From the NCBI GenBank assembly GCA_022494885.1, contig JAGVSM010003523.1:124001-188000 (forward strand): a stretch of 64,000 nt of DNA, read 5' to 3'. Position 1 is the stretch's first letter. Each line of letters begins with the position of its first letter. The notes under the pieces are model-generated. The model did not search any database, was not told the origin of the DNA, and saw only the letters and a program-made list of their open reading frames with translations. Of this stretch, positions 33,353-61,417 are shown in pieces. The position numbers and the translations under genes are program-made. The stretch is from Micrasema longulum. Lineage: Eukaryota; Arthropoda; Insecta; Trichoptera; Brachycentridae.

Positions 33353-33495
33353 AAAAATCGGTAGAATTTCAATCGAATTCGGTAGATTGGAAATTTCGTC
33401 CGGTAAGGTTGGCAAAGCTGGTCAATTATCACATCCTGGGCAGCAATGCCAACTCTGCCGATCTACCGAACTCAATGGTAATTCTACCGATTTTT
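33353..33495. mobile_element. Small element with 38-bp terminal inverted repeats
   Basis: AAAAATCGGTAGAATT with TTCGGTAGATTGG (33353-33390) is mirrored at 33458-33495 with a few mismatches. Additional ATCTACCGATTT copies follow at about 33699-33720. Total length is about 143 bp, non-coding. It lies some 520 bp above the TTC4 start codon. Confidence 0.7.
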
Positions 33496-34013
33496 ATGAT
33501 ACAAAAGTAGCCGCCACCTCCCTCCGCCGCTTATGCGGTTCTTTACACTTACAACTGTTTGTGATGTACGAAACTGTTTCGTAAAAAAACAGTTTTCAGT
33601 GTAACGTGGTATCTCCCCCCGAAAAAACAAAAAATAGGCCTGCAATGTGACAGTTTTTATTTTATTTACTATTACAGCTGTTAACGAATCTACCGATTTA
33701 TTTTTCTGAATCTACCGATTTTAGCTTGATGGAGGTTAACAACGCTGCCGCATGGAACCAAAAACCGAAACCAGCTTCGAAATTCGAAATCAAAGAATGA
33801 CATATGACAGGTGTGATCTCTGAGTGTATTCTAAGTTATCTTTTATTGGCATGTAATATTGGATGAACTTTTGTGATATTGTGCGTAATAAGGAAGCAGG
33901 CGCTGCCATAAAATAAAAATCTAGCATCGATCATCATCAGTTCGCTTCTTGATAGTTCAGGTCATTCAGGTGTATCTAATCTTTGAAACCCACAGTTTTG
34001 TTCTTCTTCTATT

Positions 34014-35901
34014 ATGGCGAATTCATCCGCTAATATGACCAATGAGGAGAGGTTGATATTAGCTGCAAAATTGGACAGGGAATTGGATGAATTCATTGAC
34101 GGTTTGGAAAAACAAAGGTATACTGATGGCTGGCCGGAGGATCGTTGGGAGGTAAGGTGTCAATTATTTTGTTAGAAATAGTTTGAGTAAATAAATAAAA
34201 TCCTGCCTTCGTCTGACATACTTAAAACATTCTTTTGTACACAGGAAGAGATGGATAAACACCCATTTTTCATGAAACAAGCTCCGAGTTCAACAGATGC
34301 TCTCTCTCCACTAGCAGAAGGGCTGCAACGTTTGAAATACGATCCCGATGAAAACACACCAGATGAACTCGCTAAGAGTTATAAAGATGACGGAAATTTT
34401 AATTTCAAACATAAAAATTATAGACTCGCCATCATTGGGTCAGTAATGTCATGTGTGTTTTATATTTGAATGTTTAAAAAATGTGAAAATGATACTAATA
34501 TTATTATGATTTATTTTGCAGATATACTGAAGGAATAAAGCAAAAATGTGACGATAAAGACCTTAATGCCAGTCTTTATAATAATCGTTCTGCATGTCAT
34601 TTCTTTCTTGGCAATTACAGATCTTGTTTTTTTGACTCACAAAAAGCTCTGTCTTTCAATCCTAATCATCACAAAGCTTTGTTGCGGGTTGCAGAATGTG
34701 CTATGCGTATGTCTGATTTTGAATCTTGCTTTAAGTACTGTGATCAAATTATGAAACTCAATTTTGATAACGATGCTGCTTTGAGAATCAAGAATGAAGC
34801 CGAAAAGAAAAAAATTCTAGCAGATAGAGATCAAAGAAAGAAGGAATTTATTCAGAAAAAGAAATCAGCAAATGAAGATGATATTATAAAAGCGATTGAA
34901 TTGAGAGGTATTTTTTACTTTAGTGATTTATTATTCTATGAATTGTAAAAAAAGACCCAAACCATTTTAATTATTTTCTCACTTAAAAATAAATTGATAA
35001 AGAAATTTTGAAAAAAGTTTTAAATTAAAGGACACTTGCTGACATTATTAGTAAAAAAAAATATTGAAATGGTGGTTCATGAGTAATAATTATTTTGAAA
35101 ACAATTATACATTTATGGTTATGTTTGATTGAAAATTTTCTTGTCAAGGTACATATTTTATTTACAAATGCAAGAGAAAACTACCAAATAATAATTTTAA
35201 AAAAAACATATGTTGACTTAAACCTGGGTACACTAAAAATTGAATTAAAAACAAAAAATGCAATACCGAACAAAATCAGGTCTTTCCATTACCTTTTTTT
35301 TTTTGTAGATTTGTTTATGTGTGGTGATGGGTAAACTTCTCGTAAATAATATTTTTATTGTATACTCATATTGTAATCTTAATTATTTCTCTCAATAAGC
35401 ATTTAGATACATTTTAACAATTCATTATTTAATTTAATAAAAAAAATATTTTGCACAGGTATCAAAATGGAGGAAAACAGTTCACAACAATCTACTTTAT
35501 CTGACCTGGAGCCTACCTTCCCCGGTGTCGCTGATTGTAGAGTTCACACAGCACCGAGCGATGAACTAATTTGGCCGGTTCTGTTTCTTTACCCGGAATA
35601 CCAAATTACAGACATTATCCAGAATTGTCCGGAGACATCAATTTTGTTGGATCAGCTAGCTAGTCTATTCGAGAGCCCCCCAGAATGGGATAAGAATCAT
35701 CATTATACTCTAAAAAACATCAATGTGTATTATGAAGGAGTAAAAAAATATAATTTGTTTAAAGTTGACATCAATAAGACATTATTGGAGATAATGCAGG
35801 AATCATATTTTGAATTAAGAGCCGGTACCCCAGCTTTTATCATACTTGTAAGAGATAGCAGAACAGAAAAATCTTTTTTACAATCATACAGATATTCATA
35901 A
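34014..35901 (+). CDS. Dpit47: Tetratricopeptide repeat protein 4 (TTC4/Dpit47), Hsp90 co-chaperone
   Basis: Exons 34014-34151, 34245-34438, 34522-34907 and 35459-35901 join in phase to 386 aa, matching TTC4 (about 387 aa in human). The N-terminus has the family block [11 protein letters not shown]...[16 protein letters not shown]. The three-TPR carboxylate clamp spans roughly residues 90-200 ([40 protein letters not shown], with [34 protein letters not shown]). A lysine-rich coiled segment follows. The C-terminal wheel domain includes [20 protein letters not shown] and ends [12 protein letters not shown]. The TPR clamp binds the C-terminal EEVD of Hsp90/Hsp70. The Drosophila protein also associates with DNA polymerase alpha. 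No defects seen. Acceptors and donors are canonical. Confidence 0.95.
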
Positions 35902-35925
35902 AATTTTATGTAGTATTTTGGTGTC

Positions 35926-35931
35926 AATAAA
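35926..35931 (+). terminator. Polyadenylation signal of TTC4
   Basis: AATAAA 25 bp after the stop codon, giving a very short 3' UTR. Confidence 0.6.
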
Positions 35932-35939
35932 TTGTATTA

Positions 35940-36800
35940 TCAATATATATAAATATATGTTTTCATTATTCTGTCCGTCATCCTAACATTTTGGTAAAAT
36001 ATCTAATCCATTTAATGTCAAAATTGTAAATATTTAAAGAACCTTTAATATTCAATTTTTATTTTGGTAATGAACAAGTTCAGGAAGTGTAAATAAAAAA
36101 ATAAATCTACTAGGTATTGTAATTAATTTTATTTTCATTCTTAAACCTACACTAGAGCAACATACATTCTTAAAATCCTTGTAATAAAGAAAATTTATGA
36201 ACTGGAATTTTAAAATTATTTTTACTAACAGCTTGAATGCCAGAGCGTAGATCTTAGCTGTAAATTTCGATGCCCATTGAGTGCCGGAGCCGAGATTTGC
36301 GCTCCAAAATCTTGAACCGGAATTCAGCATATTTTCTTTGTTAATGTGGACTTTCGGGCCTAAAACAGATTTTTTGTACTACTTTTTGAATAAACAAATT
36401 AATATCAGTCATCAAACAACATCGTTGGCAACATGACAGTGCCGAAAACTGCAATCAACGGATGCCAATTTTAAGTTAATTGTTTTTTGATTTTAAGAAA
36501 TAAGTGTAATAAAATCGCCGCCATTGTCAGTATTTTGATAGTTTTTTTTAAATAACTTGACGTTTCGTGGAGAAAATTCAATGATGGCTCTTTGTAAAAA
36601 GTATTTAACAGTTAATACATATTATTTATAGCTAATTTTACAAATATACAATACTTAATAGAACAAAATTATGATTTTTACAAACAAATTAGCACAATGA
36701 GCGGGTAGATTGGTTTGGAAATGAACGCCATAGAATAAAGGTGTCCATTTTGTCCAGTATTTGTCTTAACTAACAGTCGCCTGTTGCCAACTGTAACATG
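35940..36800. other. Intergenic, nothing recognised
   Basis: A minus-strand frame at 36052-36330 is open but resembles no family. AT-rich otherwise. Confidence 0.4.
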
Positions 36801-36814
36801 TTAGAAAATACAGC

Positions 36815-37260
36815 CCCTTGGGCCTCGTATAATCGGCCCCCTGGGCCTTGGTTGATTAGGATTTTAGACGCTTAATTATATCGGCCCTTTGGGCCTCAAT
36901 TTTTTTTTTTTGCTGTTTGGAGCAGTCTGAATGTAGTAAAGAAGAATCCCGCACTTAAAATAATTTTACCAAAACCATATAAAATTAACAGATTTAATAA
37001 ATATCCAGACAAAAATTTTGGTTAGTAAGCTTTTAAAATTGAAAAATCTGTCATTTAAAATAACAACAGACAGCTGTTGCCGACTATTACACGATGGTAA
37101 ATTTGTTGAGTTGGCCTTGCGGGCCTATGTGAATCTGTCTACTTGGCCTTACTTAATCAGCCCTACTAATGAATCTGTCTCCATGGTCTTATTAAATCAG
37201 CCTTGCAGGCCTCAATTGATGGGCTCTTAGGAGCTTGGTTAATTAGGACCTCGGATATGC
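36815..37260. repeat. Degenerate GGCC-module repeat
   Basis: The modules CCTTGGGCCTCG, CCCTGGGCCTTG, CTTTGGGCCTC, GCCTTGCGGGCCTA and CCTTGCAGGCCTC recur among TTAATCAG/TTGATTAGGA motifs. This is an imperfect, GC-richer repetition in AT-rich surroundings. No coding capacity. Confidence 0.5.
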
Positions 37261-37269
37261 TATATTAGT

Positions 37270-40095
37270 TATCCATAATACAAATTAAAATCAATATTCA
37301 TTAATTTTGGCACTTTATAAGTTATCCACATTATTATCAATAAAACACACGTTATCATTGCGCCGGCAATATATGTTAAGTGAAATTAAAAATAAAAAAA
37401 AGATTATTTAAACAATCTACCTTTTGATGAAGGATTTTTTAAATGATTTTTTTGATTGATTTTTATTGAATTTTCTTTTGAAAGAATAAGATATCTTGTT
37501 ACTTAGGATACGACTGAATTATTTTCGCAATTAAAAAAATAATTTAATTTATTGGCAGTGTAGTTGTTTGTAGTCATTTCAATTTTGTCAGCAAATAAAA
37601 ATATTCCTGAATTATAATCAAAAATCTAATAATAAATTTAAAGTAAATCAAAAATATTCTTGTAACTCATTTTAAAAATAAACTGAGAGGTAAATATTGT
37701 AATAATAATACAAATGTAGCGACAATTATCTCTCGCAACTCAATGAAAAAAAAATGTGAGGTAAATATTGTAAGAAATTTTAGTCTCAACTTTTTCAATT
37801 TGAACATTTATTTTAATATATCCGTTTATATAGTTTTTAGCTTACGGGGCTTATAGTTTTGGCTTATGGGACTTAGATTACTGGGATAGCAATTTGCCAG
37901 ATTTTATCAGATGAAACTGACCCTGATTTAGTGTTGATGCCACAATAATAAGGCTCAAATGCCTGAGCGCGGGTATAAGGACAGACGCAATCAATAAATT
38001 ATGTAGTAATAGTTATATAGATATAGATACCATACTGTTTTACTACTTTTATGATAGTCTGTATATCCTACAATGGTTTTTATTGAAAGGAAATGCACAG
38101 TTTTGTGATGCAGTCTTTGTTTTATTCATTTTTTCTAAGACAAAGTACAAAATTTTAGCTGTAATTCTAAGAATGTCGTGTTATAATATTATTTAGACAT
38201 TACTGCAGAGTTAAAAGCAAGTAAATATACAGTTAATATAGAGGAAGACCAAGAATTGCAATCCGCCAGCGATTGTGTCACATTTTCATGTAAAAATTGC
38301 GCGCAGGCAAAATGCTCGGCAGGTACATTTTGCGTCCTGTCCTACTACTTCGGCATTCAAGTGGTTAAAAAAAAGACCTTTATTCAACAAAGAAAACACC
38401 ATATACGAAAATATGAACAATTCAGGTAGGACTTGGACTGTTGGTGCAAATAAATTAATACATTACAAACATTAAAAAAATGAGAAACAAAAGAAAAAAA
38501 TAAATAAGAAAAAATACAAAAAAATATAGACAACAGAGTTACGCAATCATATAACAATAGGCTATAGTTATGAAACTGTTTATAAATGAACATATTTTTA
38601 TTGTAATTTGTAGCTTATACATATACTGTTCTTGATGCATAAATGTGGAAGTGAATATTTCTAATACCTTTGTAATTAAAATCCCAGGAATTCATAAATA
38701 GAAATTTTAAGAAATTCGTAATCCCTTCCTTTGCCTGAAAAGAGTTGGAAGTTTATAACATGTTTTTTTATTTTAGTTACGAATTGAAAATGGTAATAAG
38801 CAGTTGATTATTTTATACTGCGTACATTTTTCAAACATTTTATTCTACGAAAAAAAATATATTATGGGAAATAGTAACAAAGAAATATTAAAATCAATCA
38901 ATTGGTAATGCAAATGTTCCAGTTTGTTTTAATGATTGCATTCTTAATTAATTTACACAATTTATTACATAATGAATATCCTATAGCGTACAATACATAG
39001 TTTGAAATGGCTGGAATAGCACTGGTTTTCCAACAGTATGTATATAATATGATGTAATACGTAGGTTAAATATACATAGTATGAAAATAAATAAGTACGT
39101 AAGTACTCGATACATAATTAACACAATTATATTTTAAGTGACAAATCTTAAATAACACAAAAACACTACACATTCATAGTTAAAAATGTTAGCTTTATAA
39201 AATTAGTACATATACACACCACTCTACGTAGGCATTATTAAAACATTTTAGAAAATACGTACATAGTTACACAACAGAATATCCTGTATGCAGAAATTCA
39301 GTCTTGAATTCGGTGGGTTCAAAAATTTGCTAAAGTAGTAAATTGTATGCAAGTACTTTTTTGTAAAAACATCCATGATTCTCAACACATTTGCGGCTAT
39401 GCTGGCTGTAGCTGTTTTGACACCAAGTCCAAAAGACATTAGTAGTGAAAAGATGGCTACTTGAAACTGAAGTAATTATATAGTAGGAGGATGTATTGTG
39501 TCCCTATAAAAACAGTCAGCAACAAGTGTCCAGTCCAGTGTATCAGCTACGGTCCAATCGGAAGTGAAATATTACATAAAATAAGAAAGTCACGATATGT
39601 GTCCATATGATTCTATGAGAAAAAAGTGTCCGCGAACATTTAAATGTAATATTCTCTAGTATACAAAATGTGGGAACATGGATGTACAAAATTTCATGAT
39701 TATTTGATATAGGTATTCCTAGATTTTTAGTATTCTGAAAAATGTTTGATTTAAAAAAAATCTATTTAATAGTCTTACATTTTAGGCCAAATTTTGTACA
39801 TAAGTTTTAATAACTTCTCTGTTTTTTCTCGATTAAAAAAAAATTAAAGGCACCATGACAAATGACTATAAAATAATGAAAATTAAACAAGGTTTGTGAT
39901 GCACATTTAACACAAGGTTCAAAACTTTTCTTTAGAAAACCATTTTTTTTCAATAGTAAAGAATTTCTAAAATTTAAAATTAATGGATTTTTTCTTTGTG
40001 CCATTTTGAAACCATTCAGAAAATAGCTATCTGTCTCTTTAGACCCTTTATACAACTTTTATAGTAGCACATTTATGAATACAAAGTAGATACAT
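37270..40095. other. Long AT-rich intergenic region with one exon-like stretch
   Basis: Nothing is recognised except a plus-strand open stretch at 38196-38426 (77 codons, seven cysteines or so, e.g. SCKNCAQAKCSAGTFCVLSY). It is bounded by a TTTAG acceptor-like and a CAG|GTAGGA donor-like site. No partner exons could be identified. Confidence 0.4.
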
Positions 40096-40098
40096 GCC

Positions 40099-40952
40099 TA
40101 GGGTAAGTCCAGGGGAGATGGCCAGGGGCCCGTAATTCCAAATTTTAGTCATAGGTGGCGCTGCATTAGAACGATTCACCGTGATAACAACATCTAACGA
40201 TTGCATGTTTCATCGCAGGAAAACATGAAAAGGGGAGTAATTATGTTTTTTTTATTTTGTGTTTTAATCATTTTATTTTCACACCTTGTTGGTTGACATC
40301 TGTTTGCTATATATTTTTGTAAGGAAGTGTGTTTTAACAACTTAATTATGAAGCAATATATATTGATGTGTTATAACCTAAGAATTGATAGCGCCGTCAT
40401 AATGTTCAGTTCAGATTATAGGGGTGCCCGTCTAATCCGTACATTTGGGTGAGAGGGCCAACTTTTTTAAGGGTAAGCATAAATGTTTATTCCGTCCATT
40501 TTACTATTACAGTATGCTGGATTCTTCTTTTTTCAGAGGCCTAACAAATACAAGCTCAAGTGCGTGGGTCTTCGTGGCAACTGGACGAAGGATCAGTTAC
40601 GATGTGCAATAAATGCTGTTTGAAATGACAATAGTGCGTATGTCTGCTTGAATTAAAAAAAAAGAAGAAACCAAAGGACAGGCAAGGAAACGGGCAAGAA
40701 AACAAAAAATTAGGTATGACTATTATTCCATAGAACTATGGCCATCTCTGCTTGATACTCGGGGAGAGATGGTCAGTTAAGTTTTTAGTTTGTTTTTTTT
40801 TTTTCATCTTTTATAAATGTACAACTACTGAAGAATAATATTTTTAAATAAATAAAGTTTTGAATACAGTTATCAAGGGAATTTTATTTGTTATAACTAA
40901 AGAAAAAATTCTCCTAAAAAAAACTATGGCCAACTCCCCCGGACCTACCCTA
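40099..40952. mobile_element. pogo-like DNA transposon, non-autonomous, about 850 bp
   Basis: TAGGGTAAGTCCAGGGGAGA with TGGCCA (40099-40124) is mirrored at 40927-40952 with 3 mismatches in 26, and both ends include a TA target duplication. Inside, about 40540-40620 encodes KYKLKCVGLRGNWTKDQLRC before a stop. This resembles the N-terminal psq-type HTH ('G.WT.EQL..AI.AV') of pogo transposases. The DDD domain is missing. Internal GGCCATCTCT / GGAGAGATGG motifs near 40740-40775 repeat the end sequence. Confidence 0.75.
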
Positions 40953-40959
40953 ATTTAAA

Positions 40960-42185
40960 ACAATATAAACATGAAAACATTATTTTCGTATATTTGTAGA
41001 AGTTTAAACAGTTATTTATTTTGCAGAAAAACATGCTCAATTCATAACATATTTGTAGCAATGTACATAAATAGTGTATATATAAATATATATATTTTAT
41101 TATTAAACTAAAAAATAAAGTTCATAATAATAATCATAATGGCAAGATCTTTGCAACCAAAATTTTAAAGTTTTTAGTTAATATAATTTTTTTGTTAAAT
41201 TTTTAAAATATAAAAACACACAACACACTGTACAAATAAATAAAGTAGATTCGCAAAAAAAATCACAGCAATATGAATTATAGTAAACTATGTATAAATG
41301 AAAGGTTTTCTATGAATAAATATGTATGATTTAAAATGGATGGATACATCGATATCAAATGTTCTATTAATACAGTCTTATTATATATATAATAGTTACA
41401 GCTTGAATACCTACGAACAAACACAAAAATATATATTTCAATTCGACTTAAGACTAATAAATTATGGAAATGATTCGAATTGGACTACACAACACATTAA
41501 CCCTTTCATTTCAGACCTAATCTTCAGACTAAATTCTGGTGGACATGGAAAATATTTTATCTTCATACTTTAGTAATTATTTAAGATAATTTTTTCATGA
41601 ACACTGTCTAGAACTGATGATCAATCGACAAAATTCATGAAACATGTGCTATTATCTTACAATATACATTTATTCAATCAAATAAGTTTAATTTTAAAAC
41701 ATTCTTTAAAATTTAGAAAGATAACAGGAATTTGCTCTAAACATACTCAAGGATATCAGTAATTAAAAAAAGAAACTAGCCACTTTTTAATTTTGGTAGG
41801 TACACAAGTAAATAAATACTATATTTTGTAAATTTGAATATACAACCGGATTGAAAAGGTTAATATTTGTAGCCAGCTTAATAAGTATGTAATAAAAGCT
41901 CATTTATTTTTATGACATAATGTCAATATGAAATCATCATGGTGCTAAATTATGTAAATCAGCTGCCTGGATCTGAACTTGAACCGAAGCTCGTACGAAT
42001 TGTTGTGTTTTTATTGAGTAACACAGTCAGTTTTTCTGATCATAGTAATGATCTTCCTTAAAATGTATGTAATCAAATTGTTCCCCTTGTAAAATTTTAA
42101 GTACCTTAAAGTCAGTTGATGTTTAGGGAGCAATGGAAATTACTGAGAAAAATAATTCTAATATACTAAAGAAAAGTATACATAG
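40960..42185. other. AT-rich intergenic, nothing recognised
   Basis: No coding signal beyond chance-length frames such as 41322-41573. Confidence 0.45.
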
Positions 42186-42189
42186 GCTA

Positions 42190-42410
42190 ATCAATCGCAG
42201 TGCGAGTGGGTAATGTACACAAAATTGGTGTCGCAAACTCGCGGATTAAAGGTCCGAGTTTCGCGCTCCCTTTACCACAAATTATTTCCCATTTTCTAAT
42301 AGCGGGTTATTTACAACTCGTTGAAAATATCCCCCAAAATTGAAATGTTTGGATAAATCATAAAAACTCAAAGAAAGGACTGTATATTATCTGTGTAATG
42401 CCAGCTTGTG
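42190..42410 (+). mobile_element. tRNA-like SINE, family D
   Basis: GTGTCGCAAACTCGCGGATT, AAAGGTCCGAGTTTCGCGCTCC and the body TCTAATAGCGGGTTATTTAC then CTCGTTGAAAAT. Diverged from the 13552 copy. Confidence 0.7.
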
Positions 42411-42999
42411 TGTTATATAAAAGTCTATGCAACATGATTTTTTAAATACATTATTAGGTAATGTTTTATAACTTTACTATAGAATGATTTTGACTGGTAT
42501 GTTTGCGCATCAGTACACAAAATACACTAGCACCACACTTCGCGGCTAACTTCAGTTCAGAACATTCTAGTAGGTAAACGTCATCTAGATGCAGTTTGCT
42601 TAGAATGTTTCGGGTGACAAATTTATAAGTAGAATGTTAATTCTTTGAACTAAAAAAGACCATTTTAGATACACCATTCCGCTGTCAGATTTTGTTTGGT
42701 TGTGAGTGTTGACATGCCCGTGAAATTGTTTTTCTATTCAATACATTCAATAATTTATTGTATATTTAAGAGAAATCTATTACCACAGAAAATGGAAGAT
42801 TACAGAAATTGTGATGTTAACAAACCATTATTATTAGGACTATTTTATGAACAATTACTACAACTAGATAACTTCAAAATCAGCATTTGCGAGTTACCCA
42901 TTGAATTATTTTTTTATCCTCATGATTGTAATGAACTACTACATGCCTATTTGGAGCATTCATGGAGGAAGATACAAATATGTGTTTTTATCGGGTAAC

Positions 43000-43260
43000 T
43001 AGTTGCATTAATATATTACAACAGAGATGAAGAACATTTAATACAAGGTAATATAGGTAACAAATCAAAATTTGTTGCAACAGAGGGAAAACAATTTGAG
43101 AAGGGAATATGGAAGTCTAGGCGTTAGCAGGGCTTATGACCTGTCATTGGCTGGTTTAAGTGGCCACTTTACACACTGTGTAACATTCACCCTTCTGCCT
43201 ATGTTTGAACATCTATATTCCTTCAATTCTTCCATCTTCTACCTAGTTGTAGTAATTACT
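43000..43260 (+). mobile_element. Dispersed repeat family E, copy 2
   Basis: Starts like the 56608 copy (ATTAATATATTACAACAGAG), then TATGGAAGTCTAGGCGTTAG, CAGGGCTTATGACCTGTCAT and TTAAGTGGCCACTTTACACA. Non-coding. Confidence 0.7.
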
Positions 43261-43312
43261 CCACGATATACACGTGTATTTGTGGTTTCGTTTTTTTCTG
43301 TCCCTTTTGTCT

Positions 43313-43459
43313 GGTTTCTGGCACAAGTTGGTAACTACATTTTACTAGTTGTGAGATATTGCAATTTTAAAGTCAAAACCTCATCCCAATTCAAATAAAA
43401 CCGCATGTTGAATATCCTATTTTGAGAAAAATTGTAGTTACCGACTTGTGCCAGAAACC
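43313..43459. mobile_element. 147-bp MITE-like element with 27-28 bp inverted ends
   Basis: GGTTTCTGGCACAAGTTGGT with AACTACA at 43313-43339 is mirrored at 43433-43459 with a single mismatch. The inside is non-coding and AT-rich. Confidence 0.75.
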
Positions 43460-44117
43460 CGACGCATAAAGCATCAGCGCCACGCCACACACTGCAGCTA
43501 ACTTAGTGCTTATAACTTTAACTTTAATTTTAGTCTTCGATAGTCAACGTGCCCTATTCTAGTTCTGGTTCTAGTTCATAGTGATGTGCGTTCAGACGAT
43601 AATTGTGTCATTTCTGGTATGTATAAATAAGAATATTTTATTAGTACGGTGCCTAAGATACATTTATGACCATAAGAACGGATATATTATGCACTTTGGA
43701 GCATGTGAGCTCGTACAAGGGTCGTACAAGGGTTGGCTATCCGATTAATGGCAATATTTAACATTCTCCTCGAACCCTCAACTACAACTAATACTTGATA
43801 GTACAATTACTGTGCACTCTTCTTTTAAGAGTGCATGAATACAAATTTCTCCCATAATTCATTATTTAAACATCCTACCAAATTTCTAACAGGCTCCTTC
43901 ATTGTTCTCTTCGTTACATTCCAAGCTTTAGATTATCTATAGCAGTAGGAATTACCAAGTGAATAAGGGACCTTCACATCTTATTCTAAATCCACAAAAA
44001 CAATTTTATATAGTAATAAATAGGTATACATTTCATAGCTGCGTTGGTTTTACGGAAAAATCAACCAAATCAGTCTGATATTAAAAGGCAATATTTTTAT
44101 TATTATTATTTAGTTAC

Positions 44118-44285
44118 TAAATGGTAATTACATGAAATAATCTACCTACCCCGTGATGTGTAGCTAGTACACATTGCATCTAATACCTTTAATATCTCTG
44201 TAAATAGAATAAATACCGGGTTAAGATTTTCAATATTCCTCCATTATACATTTACGTATTGATTAAAAGAATAAATCATTATTGG
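44118..44285 (-). repeat. Dispersed repeat family G, minus copy
   Basis: The reverse complement corresponds to 743-890 (GTGATGTGTAGCTAGTACAC and ATTCCTCCATTATACATTTA landmarks). Non-coding. It may overlap the TRIM9 3' flank. Confidence 0.55.
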
Positions 44286-44895
44286 GCATAGAAAAAGCAT
44301 TTTGAAACAAATCGGAGATGAATCACTAATACATTCAAAAGTTTACCAATGTGACGTATGTTGTATATACCGAATATAAGGCTGTCTCAAACACTCTTTA
44401 CGTCTCACTTACGATGCTATTGGTATATTCGCGAGCGAGAGACAAATTCACATGTCACGCAGGCCAGTAGCAAAGTAACATGTACCACTATCACAGTATG
44501 CTAGTTTTGCACAGTTGCTTTCGCGGTATCTCTGTTCACGCTGCGAACGCCAGTCAATGGTTTTTTCATATTTTTAGCAATTAGCTTTTGACTTAAGTTA
44601 TAAATGATTGAAGCAATTTCCCATGAATATTCCATTTTAATGTATTTTAAGTATGTTCAATTTATGGGTAGAAACTTAAGGTGGTCAAAAAGAGACGAAG
44701 TAAAAAGTAGGACATTATGATCAAGTTTTTCAGAATGTCCTGAGACCTTAGATACGCAATGTTTCAGTCATTCAAAGGTACGCAGGATGAATTTGAATCA
44801 AACTAGACTTAAGTCACTGCCTCAGCATGGGGTGTTATGTTTAGTGGACAGTGGGTAAGATTGGAGTTACTCCTTGAGGACGGTTTCTTCTTGTG

Positions 44896-60280
<15,385 letters not shown>

Positions 60281-60299
60281 TTTTGGTTCACCCGTATTA

Positions 60300-61200
60300 T
60301 TACGAAAGCACGGACATTATACTAAATTACACGCTAAAAATATGCCCTCATTCGCAAACAGTCCAAAACAAGCCGCCAGACAAAACATTTAGACACAAAG
60401 GGTGGGTCAGCGACCCTCAGCCGTCAAACTAAGAAAAAAAATAGGCTAAATCAAGTGTCGATTTTTTTTACAAATAAAATAAAACATGTAATTGAAATAT
60501 GACTGCATCCATAGGGATAGATTCTATCCTACAATTTTTATACTATAAAAATATAAAATCGCAGATTACTTATTATGTTATAAAATTAGCTACTATACAT
60601 CGTTCCAAAATCCTCAAACATTTCCAAAGTACAAAAACATTCGAAGATAATTCCAGAGATTATAGATAATTCATCACCCATCGAACATAGTCAGAAAACA
60701 TGTTGTAATGTTTGCCAGTAATTTCGTGCATGCTCGTTGGAATTATATACGTAGCCAAGAAGGTACCTTTCTCTCGAAATATATTTGTATTTGTAAAAAA
60801 AACACCATCTCCCTAGATAAAAGTCCGACATTCCCGAAACAGCTAGGTTATTATTTATAGATACAAAAGGTATTCTTATGTAACATTTCACAGATTAAAT
60901 GATAAATAATATGAAATACATAAATTAAAAAATAAATAATCAAGTGGTGTGAAAATGTATTATGCAAGTACATTAAATTTTGAAAAAATAACACCATAAA
61001 TAAATAAAGATAAAATAACCGCTAAAATTTCTTGCGTTTATTCCATATAAATTATTTGGAATTTTCAAGAAATGAAAAAAAATATATAACTTTAGGATTA
61101 TTCTTTGTTTATGCACCTATTTGCATATAATTAAGCTTAATTCTCTGTCAATTTGTTATTATTTTGTCTAAAAATATTTTTTATACTGTATTTTAAACAT
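60300..61200. other. Upstream flank of TRIM9
   Basis: The first 100-200 bp should carry the TRIM9 5' UTR and promoter. The rest is AT-rich with no recognised feature. Confidence 0.4.
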
Positions 61201-61202
61201 TC

Positions 61203-61390
61203 GGCCTCCGTGGTGTAGTGGTCAAGACGCTTGACTCACACACGAAAGGTTCCGGGTTCGATTCCCGGTGAGAACACAAAAATTAAAAATGTGATTTTTC
61301 TCAAGCCTGGGTGTTCTGTGATGTAATTCACCACTGTAATGGGCCTCCTGGCCTGTTGTGGTGCAAAAAAAAAAATTAAAAAAAAATATA
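61203..61390 (+). mobile_element. tRNA-derived SINE, family B, best-preserved copy
   Basis: Box A TGGTGTAGTGG (61211-61221) and box B GGTTCGATTCC (61255-61265) both match the pol III consensus exactly. The body AAATGTGATTTTTCTCAAGC leads to CCTGGCCTGTTGTGGTGC and a poly-A tail. The most intact SINE in the window and possibly a young insertion. Confidence 0.9.
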
Positions 61391-61417
61391 TAAAAAAAAT
61401 TAGAAAACATTAAAACA

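Noticed and set aside
42696..42998. 100-codon plus-strand frame (MEDYRNCDVNKPLLLGLFYE inside)
   Set aside because: Protein-like to the eye but no known family, no conserved motif and a chance-compatible length; not supported as a gene.
61203..61275. Functional tRNA gene
   Set aside because: Perfect pol III boxes, but the stems are not tRNA-like and the SINE body and poly-A tail follow directly.
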